The notes under the pieces: model-generated | Told to the model about the DNA's origin: nothing | Databases searched by the model: none | The model's input: the letters and a program-made list of their open reading frames with translations, nothing else | Part shown: piece after piece, positions 1 to 9,066 of the stretch | Position numbering within the stretch: position 1 is the stretch's first letter | Layout of the letters: each line of letters begins with the position of its first letter | Source: Promethearchaeota archaeon | GTDB lineage: Archaea; Asgardarchaeota; Lokiarchaeia; Sigynarchaeales; SOKP01 | Direction: 5' to 3' | DNA length: 39,204 nt | NCBI GenBank assembly: GCA_019057775.1 | Contig: JAHLWT010000121.1 | Location: 1 to 39,204, forward strand | Program-made: the position numbers and the translations under genes

Positions 1-2
1 AA

Positions 3-527
3 TATTACGATAATTGGCGATCTTCCGTTATAGCGATTCGAGAATTTGCTCCTCATAATCAAGTTTACTTTTTAGGTAATAAGTATAATATCAATAGAGC
101 GATGGTTAAATCTGAAGGGGGAGAATTAAATATCGATAACATTTATATTTGCGAAAATTGTAATGAAATTTTGATTGATAGCGCCAGTTCAACCTCTACT
201 TCTTTAATAAAGTGCCCAATTTGCGATGCTGAAATAAAATTAAGTAGTTTCAAATCAAGCCTTAGGTTTCCTCAAATGTTCTCGACAAGTGGTCCTAGAA
301 TTACTTGTGACGAAGAAAATAGGCAGATCAAGGGTTACGAAATAACAATAAATTACAAGCATAAAAAATCAAATTTATTAGCTTGCTCTAATCAAGTCTT
401 ATTAGAACAATTAAGACAAATTACTTGCCTTTCTCCAATTGGATTATTGCAATGGGGACAATTTGACATTAATTTGTCCGCACACACTCCAGAATTTAAA
501 AATTACTCAATACTTAAAAGAGTTTGA
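3..527 (+). CDS. C-terminal part of a DUF1998-type DEAD/DEAH helicase (5' end outside window)
   Basis: The frame is open from the window edge through a first ATG at 102, so the real start lies upstream and residues before that ATG (REFAPHNQVYFLGNKYNI) belong to the protein. That motif, followed by a four-cysteine zinc ribbon (CENC about 20 residues before CPIC) and a short segment around FPQMF, resembles the DUF1998 region that ends MrfA/DruE-like superfamily 2 helicases, often part of anti-phage loci. The ATPase domains are not in view. The product stops only about 110 residues after the zinc ribbon begins, earlier than I expect for this family, and the DNA downstream carries more broken coding sequence, so the gene may be truncated. 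The assignment rests on motif resemblance alone; a helicase-associated zinc-binding protein of another family is possible. Confidence 0.5.
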   Translation, partial: YYDNWRSSVIAIREFAPHNQVYFLGNKYNINRAMVKSEGGELNIDNIYICENCNEILIDSASSTSTSLIKCPICDAEIKLSSFKSSLRFPQMFSTSGPRITCDEENRQIKGYEITINYKHKKSNLLACSNQVLLEQLRQITCLSPIGLLQWGQFDINLSAHTPEFKNYSILKRV

Positions 528-698
528 AAGACTTTACATAGATTTTTATAAGGATATTTCTTAATATCTCTCATACTCCCTCACAAGTTTGATAGAAAAA
601 TAGGAATAGTTACAAAACTCCCCGTTCCTTGTTGATTCTGGGAGACCAGTTGATATCATAAATTCGGAGAATTGATAACGTTCTGAACCAGAAGTTAA

Positions 699-989
699 AA
701 ATGTGAGGGAAGTCCATTTATTTCTCTTTTAGAAAATATTTTATTTCAATACAATATTTCTATTACTCAGGCTATCAAAGGGGGGCAGAAAGTTTATATT
801 TTTCCTTCAGATCAAGATACTGAACCTATTGTTACTTCACGCCCCGATGGATCCCCTTTAGTTTTAAAAATCAGAGATATTGAACTTGAAAATATCCAAA
901 AATTAAAAAACATGGAAGGTATTGTAGTAATTTCAGATTTTTCTGAGATTAAACCCCTTATTCTACAAAAAATTAAAGAAAAAAGCTAA
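699..989 (+). pseudogene. Coding remnant without a usable start, downstream of helicase fragment
   Basis: The frame between a TAA at 696 and the TAA at 987 is open for 96 codons and has protein-like composition (for example KGGQKVYIFPSDQD and SRPDGSPLVLKIRDIE). There is no ATG, GTG or TTG in its first 70 codons; the only ATG, near 913, would leave a stub. Between 528 and 698 all three forward frames are interrupted, although short stretches such as SGRPVDIINSEN also look like protein. The simplest reading is a gene broken by frameshifts, either the C-terminus of the helicase or a separate gene of the same locus. I do not recognise the family. The 528-698 gap holds no other feature that I can see. 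Confidence 0.4.
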
Positions 990-1005
990 GTTTACTGATG
1001 TAGAT

Positions 1006-1467
1006 TTAAGACTCGAATTTTACAGGCTTTATAGCCCCTTCTGGGCAAGAAAGATCGCATTTTAAACAACCTTGACATTTTCCTATTTCATTAAATTTAA
1101 ACCTGATTCCTTCTTCCTCTATATTTAATTTCCTAACTATACCTTTGTAAAATAGGTTTTTCGGACAAAATTTCCCATCTTCAGCAAGGCATTTTTCGCA
1201 CATCGTACATTTTTCATGGTCAATTTTAATACTTACAACTTGATCATGATGATCAATTGATGTAACTTCAACGGCATTACGAGGGCAAACCTGAACACAG
1301 TTAAGGCATGCCTTAGATTTATAATAATCAATTAATCGAATTCCATGCTCAAAATAAATCGCTTTTGCCTTACAAGCTCTCACACATCTTTCACATCTTA
1401 CACAAAGCTCTTGATTAATTTGAACTGGAATAAATTTTTCTTTGATTCTTCCCAATATAGGCCACAT
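1006..1467 (-). CDS. Polyferredoxin with four 4Fe-4S-type cysteine motifs
   Basis: This 153-residue soluble protein is built almost entirely of ferredoxin motifs and would shuttle electrons between cytosolic redox enzymes. Motif 1 is C22-x2-C25-x2-C28-x3-C32. Motif 2 has C54-x2-C57-x3-C61 followed by Pro, but the expected first ligand three residues earlier is Ser51. Motif 3 is CTMCEKC, then six residues to the fourth Cys. Motif 4 is CQGCLKCDLSC followed by Pro. Together they suggest two bacterial-type 2[4Fe-4S] modules in tandem, with one cluster short of a cysteine. There is no signal peptide or membrane segment. It lies 57 nt downstream of the PAC2 gene on the same strand and could be cotranscribed. 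The electron partner cannot be told from the neighbours. Confidence 0.85.
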   Translation of the reverse strand: MWPILGRIKEKFIPVQINQELCVRCERCVRACKAKAIYFEHGIRLIDYYKSKACLNCVQVCPRNAVEVTSIDHHDQVVSIKIDHEKCTMCEKCLAEDGKFCPKNLFYKGIVRKLNIEEEGIRFKFNEIGKCQGCLKCDLSCPEGAIKPVKFES

Positions 1468-1524
1468 CTAAAAAAAGTTTTTTAAAAATAAAAAGGAAAA
1501 TTATTTGGAAATATACTTTGAATT

Positions 1525-2331
1525 CTATTGAAAATAGCCTGTATAGCCCTCCTGTCCAGACCCGGGTAGTTGTTGCTGTCTTTGATATTGCTGGGCTTTT
1601 TCTGCTAATTCTAACATTTTAGCCTTAATTTCTTTTCCTTGTTCTATTAGTGATGTAGTATCTATATTTAATTCATAGATTTTATTTAATACTTCAATGA
1701 TACTGGCAGCACCTTCAGGAGTGGGAATCTCTAATACAGGAGTAAATAATGCATAGGCCTTTAATCTATTAGTTAAGGCTTCATTTAATACTGTAGCTTC
1801 AGGTCCGACAATGATACCTTTCTCTACTTTTTTAATACCAAATTGTTCAAGATGTTTTATCATCGCCTCTTCAGCAGCGTAATACACGGGATACTCATCA
1901 ATTACACCCCTTTGCGGGATTCCTTGAAATATTACTATCTCCTTTGCTTTTACATCCTCCGAAAGAGCCCAATTACAGATTGTCCTACTTAAATCATTAT
2001 AGGCAGTAGGGATTTGAAAAGGAACTTCACATATTCCTACAATCAAATTTGTCGAGGGAGAATAAAGTAATCTAAATGGATGTTTCAACACACCTTGATA
2101 AAATACTGATATAGGTGGAAGATACTCTGAAGTTATAAAGCCTATCTCTTTTATATCTGTAATTTGTTCTATAAGTGTGTTTGCTATAATAGGACCTACA
2201 AGTCCGATGCCCGCAAATCCTAAAACAAACGTCGCACCTTCTTTAATCTCAAGTGTTAGATTTTCAATTACAATTGAGCTTCTTTTACCTTGAAATCTCC
2301 CCGCGATTTGCAATGAGAGAATTTTTCGCAA
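1525..2331 (-). CDS. PAC2 family protein (archaeal proteasome-assembly-chaperone-like)
   Basis: The 268-residue product matches the archaeal PAC2 (proteasome assembly chaperone 2) family. Visible marks are the N-terminal GFAGIGLVGPIIA segment, the ITSEYLPP strand, the IVIFQGIPQRG loop, the GIIVGPEA strand and the LFTPVLEIPTPEGAA region, followed by a helix and a low-complexity Gln-rich tail (QQYQRQQQLPGSGQ). Eukaryotic PAC2 helps assemble the 20S proteasome alpha ring; most archaeal members have no proven role, so a chaperone function is inference from the family. Length is usual for the family (about 240-270). No proteasome gene is nearby. The Gln-rich tail of about 20 residues is probably disordered. 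Confidence 0.85.
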   Translation of the reverse strand: MRKILSLQIAGRFQGKRSSIVIENLTLEIKEGATFVLGFAGIGLVGPIIANTLIEQITDIKEIGFITSEYLPPISVFYQGVLKHPFRLLYSPSTNLIVGICEVPFQIPTAYNDLSRTICNWALSEDVKAKEIVIFQGIPQRGVIDEYPVYYAAEEAMIKHLEQFGIKKVEKGIIVGPEATVLNEALTNRLKAYALFTPVLEIPTPEGAASIIEVLNKIYELNIDTTSLIEQGKEIKAKMLELAEKAQQYQRQQQLPGSGQEGYTGYFQ

Positions 2332-2554
2332 ATATATTCTTTTTTAACCAATGAAATCACTTCTATTAAATAATTAGTTCATAATCACTTCATTATTTTA
2401 ATTAAATTGTGGTTTTTTAAGTTATTTAGGAAGCTTGCAGTATTAAAATTATTTATTATAATTCATTAAGAAAATAATCCCTTAGACGTAAGTATAAACA
2501 TGATAATAAATCTTTTATGACATTAAATATTCTTAATAAAAATTATAGGAACAC

Positions 2555-3082
2555 GTGAAAAATATGGAAAAAAAAGAGATTAGTGAGGGGGACAAAGCCA
2601 TTTTCTTTAAATTAGATTCTTATAACGCTGGAATAATAGATCTAGAAGAAATTATCGGAGATCAAAAAATCGTGTTAATATTTTCAAGATATTTTGGATG
2701 TCCTATTTGTCAGAGCGATTTAAAGATTTTTATGGAGCGTAAATCTGAGATTGAGGCAAAAGGGGCAAGGATATTATATATAACACAATCAGGTGAAAAA
2801 ATAGCAAAGGAGTTTATTGAAAACGAAAAAATTGATTTTCCTGTTATTCCGAGCACTAAAGATGAATTATATGCAGAGTGGGGTTTAGGATTAATGACAT
2901 CTGAGACCGTCAAGCAAATTCCACTTAAACTAAAGGACGTTAGGAAATATGGTCTTGAACATGGTGAATATGAAGGCTGGGAAAAACAAGGGCCGGGACA
3001 ATTCATCATAGATGAACAAGGCAAAATAATTCATGCTAAGAAAGGTTGGATTGATATTGATAGCCTACTTTCTGTGCTTTAA
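2555..3082 (+). CDS. Peroxiredoxin-like (AhpC/TSA, thioredoxin-fold) protein
   Basis: The 175-residue protein has a thioredoxin fold of the AhpC/TSA type: a strand VLIFSRYFGCPIC, a later ITQSG strand, the FPVIPSTKDELYAEWGLG region typical of Prx-like2 proteins, and a C-terminal QFIIDEQGKIIHA hairpin. The CPIC pair sits where peroxiredoxins place their peroxidatic Cys, so a thiol-based peroxide or disulfide reductase role is likely. It lacks the resolving-Cys tail of typical 2-Cys enzymes. A GTG at 2555 has an AGGA element just upstream; the ATG at 2564 (MEKKEI) is the alternative start. It stands alone, divergent from the PAC2/ferredoxin genes, and is followed by a long T tract at 3118-3132. 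Confidence 0.8.
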   Translation: MKNMEKKEISEGDKAIFFKLDSYNAGIIDLEEIIGDQKIVLIFSRYFGCPICQSDLKIFMERKSEIEAKGARILYITQSGEKIAKEFIENEKIDFPVIPSTKDELYAEWGLGLMTSETVKQIPLKLKDVRKYGLEHGEYEGWEKQGPGQFIIDEQGKIIHAKKGWIDIDSLLSVL

Positions 3083-3117
3083 TTAACGTCTAAAACAAAA
3101 ATTTGGATATTATTTGA

Positions 3118-3132
3118 TTTTTTCTTTTTTTT
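3118..3132 (+). terminator. T-rich tract after the peroxiredoxin-like gene
   Basis: A run of fifteen bases with only one non-T lies about 36 nt after the stop codon. Archaeal RNA polymerase terminates at such U-rich tracts without needing a hairpin. No strong stem precedes it. Confidence 0.4.
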
Positions 3133-3261
3133 ATCTACTTGCCAATATGAAGATATCATCTAAATATTACTAATATTCAAAAATTACTTGGATATGTTCT
3201 TAGTATATACGTAGATATTTCCTGATAGGATATTCTAAAAATACTTAATACTAAAAAGACA

Positions 3262-3525
3262 ATGATGAGTTCTAACGCAAACAGTTTGGATCAAGTTGTT
3301 AGAATTACTAATTTATTTAATGGCGAAGGAATTGAAAAAGAAATAATTAAGGACTTAGAGCAAATACCTAGGGATATTGGCAATGAGAATCTCAAAATTC
3401 TAAAAGACATTCAGGATATTCTACAAAACTGTACCATACTAACGCAAAAAGAAAGATTAGAGTATTGTAAGAGCCAACGATTTTTCATGAAATTATATCT
3501 GAAAGAAGTGAATAGGCGTAGGTAA
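3262..3525 (+). CDS. Small hypothetical protein, 87 aa, helical
   Basis: This is a short, charged, predicted all-helical soluble protein with no recognisable motif, signal or membrane segment. Two Met codons (3262 and 3265) could start it; no Shine-Dalgarno is visible. It faces the VWA gene tail to tail, with stops only 6 nt apart. The arrangement IIKDLEQI then LKILKDIQDIL recalls short helical-hairpin proteins of archaea such as UPF0147, but the match is too weak to name it. It is likely a real gene because the frame is clean and the composition is protein-like. Confidence 0.5.
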   Translation: MMSSNANSLDQVVRITNLFNGEGIEKEIIKDLEQIPRDIGNENLKILKDIQDILQNCTILTQKERLEYCKSQRFFMKLYLKEVNRRR

Positions 3526-3531
3526 CTTGTT

Positions 3532-5286
3532 CTAAATATAATATTTCTTTACTTCTGTAATTACTAAATTTATAAGATCTTTAGCGCTTCTTAATCCATA
3601 AAACGTAACCTTATCGATAAGATCTTTAAATTTGTTCTTGGGTATAGAAGTGGACCCAATGAAAAAACCAACAATTTTATGTCCTTTTTGAGCCAACTCA
3701 ATCATAATTTTCTTCGCACTACTCCAATTATAAATACCAAAATCAGTAATAATAAAGACAAGAACACTTCTTTCTGCTTTATCACATTGATTCGCGATTT
3801 GTTTAAATGGTAAAAAAGTACCTCCCCCTTGATAGCTTAATAGAGTCTTTTCTGCTTTTTTATAATCTGAGGTCCACTGACAAATATCAGCCCTATTTGA
3901 AAAGTTTATGATGCTAAATTTAGCACCCTTGCCTGCAGCATAATGTAAAGAAGCAAATGACGCAACCAATGCTGTATGGTAAGGTCCTCTACCTCCAACA
4001 GTTCTCGAGGTATAATTCCAACCCATAGATCCAGAAGAATCTAAAACAATTAATAAATCGGGAATTTGTTTTTCTACCAGACGCCCTGGTCCTTCTTTAA
4101 ACACCCATTTCCTAGTTGTTACATTTGGTATTATTACGGGACTATTTAGCAACGTTTGAACAATATCTAATTCTTCAATACGGTCTCCAATACGCCATAC
4201 TTCAGGATATACAGGTAATTGTCCTCCTGATTTTTCTTCAAAGATTTTAATCTCGATCAGATTTTTTGCTAAACCTCTATACCATGTTGATAATGGGCTT
4301 CCATCAATTAAAATTCCCGCTTGTCTCGCAGGTCCACCAAATTCAGAATAAGGGATATTTTTAGCAAATTCTTCCGCCTTTTGCTTTAGCTCATCTTCGT
4401 TTCCTTCTTTTAATTTATCAGAATTTTTGGTTTCTAATGGGTTATCCATTGCTTCCAACACATCTTTTGGGATCTCTATAGTTGCTCCTCCAGGGCTCCG
4501 TCTCTTTTCATTACCTTTGTCAACTACACCCCCAGTTCCGATTAGTGCAAATGTATCATTTACCAAACTTTTCAAATATCTTGCCACAGATGTTACTTTT
4601 TTTTCCCAAGTTGATTCATCTTCAAAATTTTTGAGGATAACTTTAGAAACTTGCTCTGCTAGAGTATCCATCTCCTTAAGAGTATCATCATTTAATATAT
4701 CTTTACCCCACATTTTCTCATAAGTTCGAAATAAAAACTTAGTGAAGTTACTCACTGATCCCTTGCTTTTAATATGTTTATAAGTAACTTCCATTTCCCA
4801 CGTTATGAGATGAGAATATTTTTTGTATAATTTAGTATCTATTATCAGATCGGCAAAAATATTTACCACTATCGGGGCATAATTCTGGTTTACATGCTTC
4901 ATCGCTGCTCTTAGTAATTTAGCATGAATTAATCCATCATATGGGATAATTTGATAATGAGATACTTCATGGAGAGAGATTATATGAAAATAATCGATAT
5001 ATTCTTGATCATCTTTAAATAAAGGAGTATTAGCTAAATTCATTGTTATTTGCCACCGATGGTCAGGATCGATGTAAAATCCCTCCAAATGAGTGTAATC
5101 AAAAATATAATTAGGTTCATTTAAAGGTGGAAAATAAAACTCCGCAAGGGCTTTATTAAAGGCGATTTTAGCTAATTCAATGAGTTTTTTTTGTTTTTCT
5201 GCTAATTGAATTTTGTTACCCTTATATTTTCCCTCTCTTTTTAGTTTACTCATTATGTTAGTGAATTCCCTATTCTTGCTTTTCAA
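3532..5286 (-). CDS. VWA-domain protein with N-terminal HExxH metallopeptidase-like domain
   Basis: The 584-residue protein has two recognisable parts. Residues about 95-150 hold a zincin-like helix HEVSH (His106, Glu107, His110) followed by the NIFADLIID segment, whose Asp residues could supply a third ligand. Residues about 405-580 form a von Willebrand A domain with the MIDAS pattern D415-x-S417-x-S419, Thr489 in GGGT and Asp514 in ITDFG. The layout matches putative metallopeptidase/VWA proteins that pair with MoxR ATPases. No signal peptide is present, so it acts in the cytosol. The start codon lies within the end of the ATPase gene (17-nt overlap), so the two are translationally coupled. 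Whether the zincin part cuts peptides is unknown; it may only bind metal. Confidence 0.85.
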   Translation of the reverse strand: MKSKNREFTNIMSKLKREGKYKGNKIQLAEKQKKLIELAKIAFNKALAEFYFPPLNEPNYIFDYTHLEGFYIDPDHRWQITMNLANTPLFKDDQEYIDYFHIISLHEVSHYQIIPYDGLIHAKLLRAAMKHVNQNYAPIVVNIFADLIIDTKLYKKYSHLITWEMEVTYKHIKSKGSVSNFTKFLFRTYEKMWGKDILNDDTLKEMDTLAEQVSKVILKNFEDESTWEKKVTSVARYLKSLVNDTFALIGTGGVVDKGNEKRRSPGGATIEIPKDVLEAMDNPLETKNSDKLKEGNEDELKQKAEEFAKNIPYSEFGGPARQAGILIDGSPLSTWYRGLAKNLIEIKIFEEKSGGQLPVYPEVWRIGDRIEELDIVQTLLNSPVIIPNVTTRKWVFKEGPGRLVEKQIPDLLIVLDSSGSMGWNYTSRTVGGRGPYHTALVASFASLHYAAGKGAKFSIINFSNRADICQWTSDYKKAEKTLLSYQGGGTFLPFKQIANQCDKAERSVLVFIITDFGIYNWSSAKKIMIELAQKGHKIVGFFIGSTSIPKNKFKDLIDKVTFYGLRSAKDLINLVITEVKKYYI

Positions 5287-6979
5287 TATAGTCTAAATTA
5301 TCTAGAATTGTTCGTAATTTTAAAGCTTCAGACCCTCCTGAAATTTGAATATTTACCAAAGAATCATCCGTTGTACCTGTAACATTAATTTCAATTAAGA
5401 GATCTTCCATACGTATTTGTTTTGTTTGCCTTTGACTAAACGCTTCTTTTAAAGGTTGATCTAAATTTGAAAAATCAGCCGCGATATCTGCCCAGACTTC
5501 TTTCCAATAAGAATATTTAATCACGTAATCAGTAACAGTTTGTTTATATAGTTCTCGATTACACCATTCAATCAGATCACCTCTGTTTGGTAAATCTATT
5601 TTTTGCATTAGATTATTCCTTATTTCTGCAAGCTCATCAATACTTCCTTTTTTCGAGGTGTTTATTATCTGTTGAGCAATAGGAGAATATTCTTTATTCC
5701 CGCTTACTGATTTGACAAATGGAATTAAATCAAATTTTACAATTAAATCATTCTTCTCATACTTTTTTAACTCTGTTAGGTCATTTTCTTTAGGCTTTCC
5801 TTGTCGAAACCTTTCAGCAATTTTATAACAGTTCTCACGTGTTTTAAATCTTTTTTGAACAAGTTTTAGTAAATTTTTGGAGAATTCATATTTATTTCCA
5901 AAATATGGTGATTTATCTAATTCTCTTTTAACATACGCAGCTCTATGTGAAATTACGTATGGAGCAATTGTATTCACGATATTTACATCAACCTTGTTAA
6001 TCCCTAATAACCATGTTAGAGCCTTTGAATACCTTAATAGATCCTTTGCAACCCTTACACTTAAAATAGAGTCAATTTTATTACATATATTTTGAACTGT
6101 GTTAAAATGACATCCAGAACATAACCCCGTGCTAGGTTTTAGATCTTCCGTGTTTCCTTTATCAATTCTAGCACAAAGTGTAAATTCTCTAATAATTGCA
6201 TGGATATAATTATTAACTTCAGAAGAGAAATTTATCCTATTAACATAATACCAAATTTCCATTAATTCATCAAGAGTTAAAACCTCAGGCACTTGAACTA
6301 ACTCATCAAACCCAGAATACTTTTCATCTTTTCCAGTTAATATAAGTTGTAAATCATGACTTCCCGGCATTGAAATTGGAATTGAAATTCCAAATCTATC
6401 TAAAAATGGCTGAGATAGTTCAAAAGTTCCAATATCATGAGGATTAATAGTTGCAAATAAACAAAATTTATTAATTGTTGCTATTGAGTCGTAGTATTTA
6501 ACTGTTCCCTCAGCTAGCAATGATAATAGGATGTCTTGAGCATATGGTGTTAACCGATTCACCTCGTCAATAATTTTCCAAAAATTTGTAACAAATTTTC
6601 TCCATACAACCTCTTCTTCACCTTCTTTCATTAATTTTCCTAACTTTAAAGTTCCAATTAATTTCTCTTCCGTAAGTTGAGGATGTCCTCTGATTATTGA
6701 ATTTTCAATTTCGCTAAGTGATCTAGCTGTAAACATTCGGCCTAAAATCTTAGCGATCGATGTTTTCCCACCTCCGTGCCCACCAATCAAGAGTATAGCG
6801 GAATTGGGAACTAAAGCATTTAATATGCATATTGACAAGATTTCTGGTAAAAATCTTCTTTTAATTCTTTTTTTCTCAAGATATGAAATTTCCAAATTCT
6901 TGGAATGTACAAATAATAGATTCGATTGAACAATATTAATTATCTTCCAAACTTTTTTCCTTAAATCATCTATTTCCAT
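5270..6979 (-). CDS. MoxR-type AAA+ ATPase with a cysteine-rich insert
   Basis: The product is 569 residues. The Walker A loop is GGHGGGKTS (66-74), Walker B is IIDE (136-139), sensor 1 is Asn179 in ATINP, and an arginine follows in FLDRFG, all in the order seen in MoxR/RavA-like AAA+ ATPases. The usual family size is about 300-350 residues, so the C-terminal 220 residues are an extra helical region. Between the core and this tail lies a cluster of four cysteines (one near CARID, then CSGC, then NIC) that could bind zinc or an iron-sulfur cluster. It is the first gene of the pair and overlaps the VWA gene by 17 nt. MoxR proteins remodel or mature the VWA partner or its target; that role is inferred here. 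Confidence 0.88.
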   Translation of the reverse strand: MEIDDLRKKVWKIINIVQSNLLFVHSKNLEISYLEKKRIKRRFLPEILSICILNALVPNSAILLIGGHGGGKTSIAKILGRMFTARSLSEIENSIIRGHPQLTEEKLIGTLKLGKLMKEGEEEVVWRKFVTNFWKIIDEVNRLTPYAQDILLSLLAEGTVKYYDSIATINKFCLFATINPHDIGTFELSQPFLDRFGISIPISMPGSHDLQLILTGKDEKYSGFDELVQVPEVLTLDELMEIWYYVNRINFSSEVNNYIHAIIREFTLCARIDKGNTEDLKPSTGLCSGCHFNTVQNICNKIDSILSVRVAKDLLRYSKALTWLLGINKVDVNIVNTIAPYVISHRAAYVKRELDKSPYFGNKYEFSKNLLKLVQKRFKTRENCYKIAERFRQGKPKENDLTELKKYEKNDLIVKFDLIPFVKSVSGNKEYSPIAQQIINTSKKGSIDELAEIRNNLMQKIDLPNRGDLIEWCNRELYKQTVTDYVIKYSYWKEVWADIAADFSNLDQPLKEAFSQRQTKQIRMEDLLIEINVTGTTDDSLVNIQISGGSEALKLRTILDNLDYIEKQE

Positions 6980-7257
6980 AATAAGTTATAAACAACTTAA
7001 AATAATAAAAGTAATAATTAAAAAAAAAATAAAGGATTATTATTATTTTTCTTGTTGTTTGGATGATGTTTTTGATTTAAATATAATTATTTATTTTTAC
7101 CTAAATATTAAATTTATCTCTTAAAAAGATGTTATACTGCTAAAGAATTGAATACTTTTGCTTATTCTTTATACTAAAATTTAGAAAGATTATCTTTAAA
7201 TATGGTTGGATAACTAATTTATCGTAAATGTTATAACGGAATACCAGAAAATTAGCA

Positions 7258-7779
7258 ATGATAGAATTTATCCCTATCGATCTTAAGGTTCATGAGTCCC
7301 ATCTAATTGACTTGAATGAGGAACACATTTCTTGGGTAGCAGATAAAATGCTTGAACAATATAATATTGATGTCGTTGCTTTACTAGGACAGACGCCAAG
7401 AGAATATGCCGAGAAAAAGGTAATAGAATTCTCTTCCTATATCCCACCAGAAGGTATTTACTATATTCTACAAGTAGATAATAAAATAGCTGGAATGGGT
7501 GCTCTACGAAAGCTAAAGAAGAATGTAGGAGAAGTAAAAAGGATGTATATTAGACCAGAATATAGGGGGAGGGGTCTTGGAAAAGCTATGTTGCAAGAAA
7601 TATTAAATAAAGGGATAGAATTTGGGTTCTCGACAATCTTACTTGATACAGGCCCATTTATGAAAGCAGCTCAGCATATTTATCGTTCAGCAGGATTTCA
7701 GGATAGGGAAGAATACCCCGAGACCGAAGTTCCACCAGAATTTCGCCATGTTTGGTCGTATATGGAAAAAAAAATCTAG
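7258..7779 (+). CDS. GNAT family N-acetyltransferase
   Basis: This 173-residue cytosolic acetyltransferase has the GNAT acetyl-CoA loop RPEYRGRGLGKAM preceded by the VKRMYI strand, a core strand with IAGMGALRKL, and a C-terminal ILLDTGPF...AQHIYRSAGF segment typical of the fold. The substrate cannot be read from the sequence. A TTTAAATA box at 7195-7202 lies about 59 nt upstream of the ATG, so the transcript would have a leader of roughly 30 nt. It converges with the HAD gene. Confidence 0.88.
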   Translation: MIEFIPIDLKVHESHLIDLNEEHISWVADKMLEQYNIDVVALLGQTPREYAEKKVIEFSSYIPPEGIYYILQVDNKIAGMGALRKLKKNVGEVKRMYIRPEYRGRGLGKAMLQEILNKGIEFGFSTILLDTGPFMKAAQHIYRSAGFQDREEYPETEVPPEFRHVWSYMEKKI

Positions 7780-7807
7780 GGGATATTGATGAAACGCATT
7801 ATTTCGG

Positions 7808-8491
7808 TCATAAATCAATCAGTTCATTTAAACCTTTTATCACATAATCGGGTTGGATTTCCCAATCTTTATAACTCTTCTCAATATTACGCCTGATTAG
7901 ACAAGCAGAGATTTTTGCTTTTTTCGCAGCCATTATATCAAAAATCGAGTCACCAATCATTATCGCTTTATTTACTTTTGAATTATAATTAAATTTCTTT
8001 AAAATTGTGAGAATTCCATCAGGAGAAGGTTTTGCAAAACTTTGATCATTTTTAAATCCTAAACTAAAGATTTCTTGAAAATAACCTGAAATGTTAAAAA
8101 TATTTAATATATAATTAACGATATCATCAATTGTGTTTGTTACAATTGCCAGTTTTTTATAATCAACGTGATTAGAGATTTTCTCTAAAGTCTCAATGAC
8201 ATCATCAAATAAGGATAGTTCTTTCTTTGCGAGGAGTATTTTTCTTTTTTCAAAATCTATCTCATCATAAAATTTCCAGAAATCCGTCGGATTGGATGCT
8301 CCCCATTGATCTAACACATTTATGTAATTTTCTTTATTTAACCACAAATTTTTTCTTTCAACTCTATCGGGAACTTTTGTAATGTTAAGCCTTTTTAGGA
8401 CCTGTACTAGAATCTCATCTGCATAAGCACCAATATTGCCGAGGTTTAGCAAAGTTCCATCTAAATCAAACAAATAATAATCAAAATTCAT
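7808..8491 (-). CDS. HAD superfamily hydrolase (phosphatase-like)
   Basis: The 227-residue protein shows all HAD motifs: motif I DLDGT with nucleophile Asp9 and Asp11, motif II IVTNT, the lysine in AKPSPDG, and motif IV IGDSIFD. A helical cap of about 90 residues sits between motifs I and II, as in class I phosphoglycolate phosphatase-like enzymes; the physiological substrate is unknown. On the minus strand a TTTAAATATA box at 8516-8525 is centred about 29 nt before the ATG, consistent with a leaderless or near-leaderless transcript. Confidence 0.88.
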   Translation of the reverse strand: MNFDYYLFDLDGTLLNLGNIGAYADEILVQVLKRLNITKVPDRVERKNLWLNKENYINVLDQWGASNPTDFWKFYDEIDFEKRKILLAKKELSLFDDVIETLEKISNHVDYKKLAIVTNTIDDIVNYILNIFNISGYFQEIFSLGFKNDQSFAKPSPDGILTILKKFNYNSKVNKAIMIGDSIFDIMAAKKAKISACLIRRNIEKSYKDWEIQPDYVIKGLNELIDL

Positions 8492-8594
8492 GTATAAATA
8501 TCAAAAATTAAAGAGTATATTTAAAAATACAATAAAATTATGTTGACTACATAGAAATTGTACAAACCCGGTCTTTTAAATTAATGATTTTTAT

Positions 8595-8945
8595 TTAAAA
8601 GTACCCAATATGCCCCAAATCTTTTCCATTTTCGTCTAATGCGTAAACCATTCCCATTGATAATGCTTCCTCATCATTATTTTTTGTAGATTTCGCCACA
8701 TGCTTTATTGTTTCTAGTTTTAAAATAAAGTTCCCCTTACATTTTTTACATTTAATATAGATTTTCTTGATCTGCTTCTTATCATCTTCAATTTCTTCCT
8801 TTTTGTAAGGCTCCAGCATTTCTGGATCTTCATTATCACAATCTAATAAAAAACACTGATCTAAAGATATCTTTTCCATTCCTCTTCTTGCTAACGCTAT
8901 GAAGGCATGACTTGGAATTTCATTTCTCAAATCTTCTTCAACCAT
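8595..8945 (-). CDS. Small zinc-ribbon-like hypothetical protein, 116 aa
   Basis: I do not recognise this family. The protein has an acidic/lysine-rich middle, one CKKC pair in IKCKKCKGNF and two upstream cysteines (QCFLLDC) that together could form a four-Cys metal site, and a C-terminal strand region ending HIGYF. No signal peptide or membrane segment is present. It reads toward the HAD gene and away from gatC. The start is the ATG giving MVEEDL. It is probably a real gene given the clean frame and placement. Confidence 0.55.
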   Translation of the reverse strand: MVEEDLRNEIPSHAFIALARRGMEKISLDQCFLLDCDNEDPEMLEPYKKEEIEDDKKQIKKIYIKCKKCKGNFILKLETIKHVAKSTKNNDEEALSMGMVYALDENGKDLGHIGYF

Positions 8946-9066
8946 ACTTAAATTATAAAGAAAGAGAACTTATTTCTTTTTCTTATTATTTATTTAGGTT
9001 TGAACGTTAAATTAATGATAAATAAGCTTAATTATCATCAGAAATTATATTTTATTGAAACGAGTT

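Noticed and set aside
7258..7779. Toxin role for the GNAT protein
   Set aside because: No antitoxin-like small gene is adjacent, and it has an independent leader.
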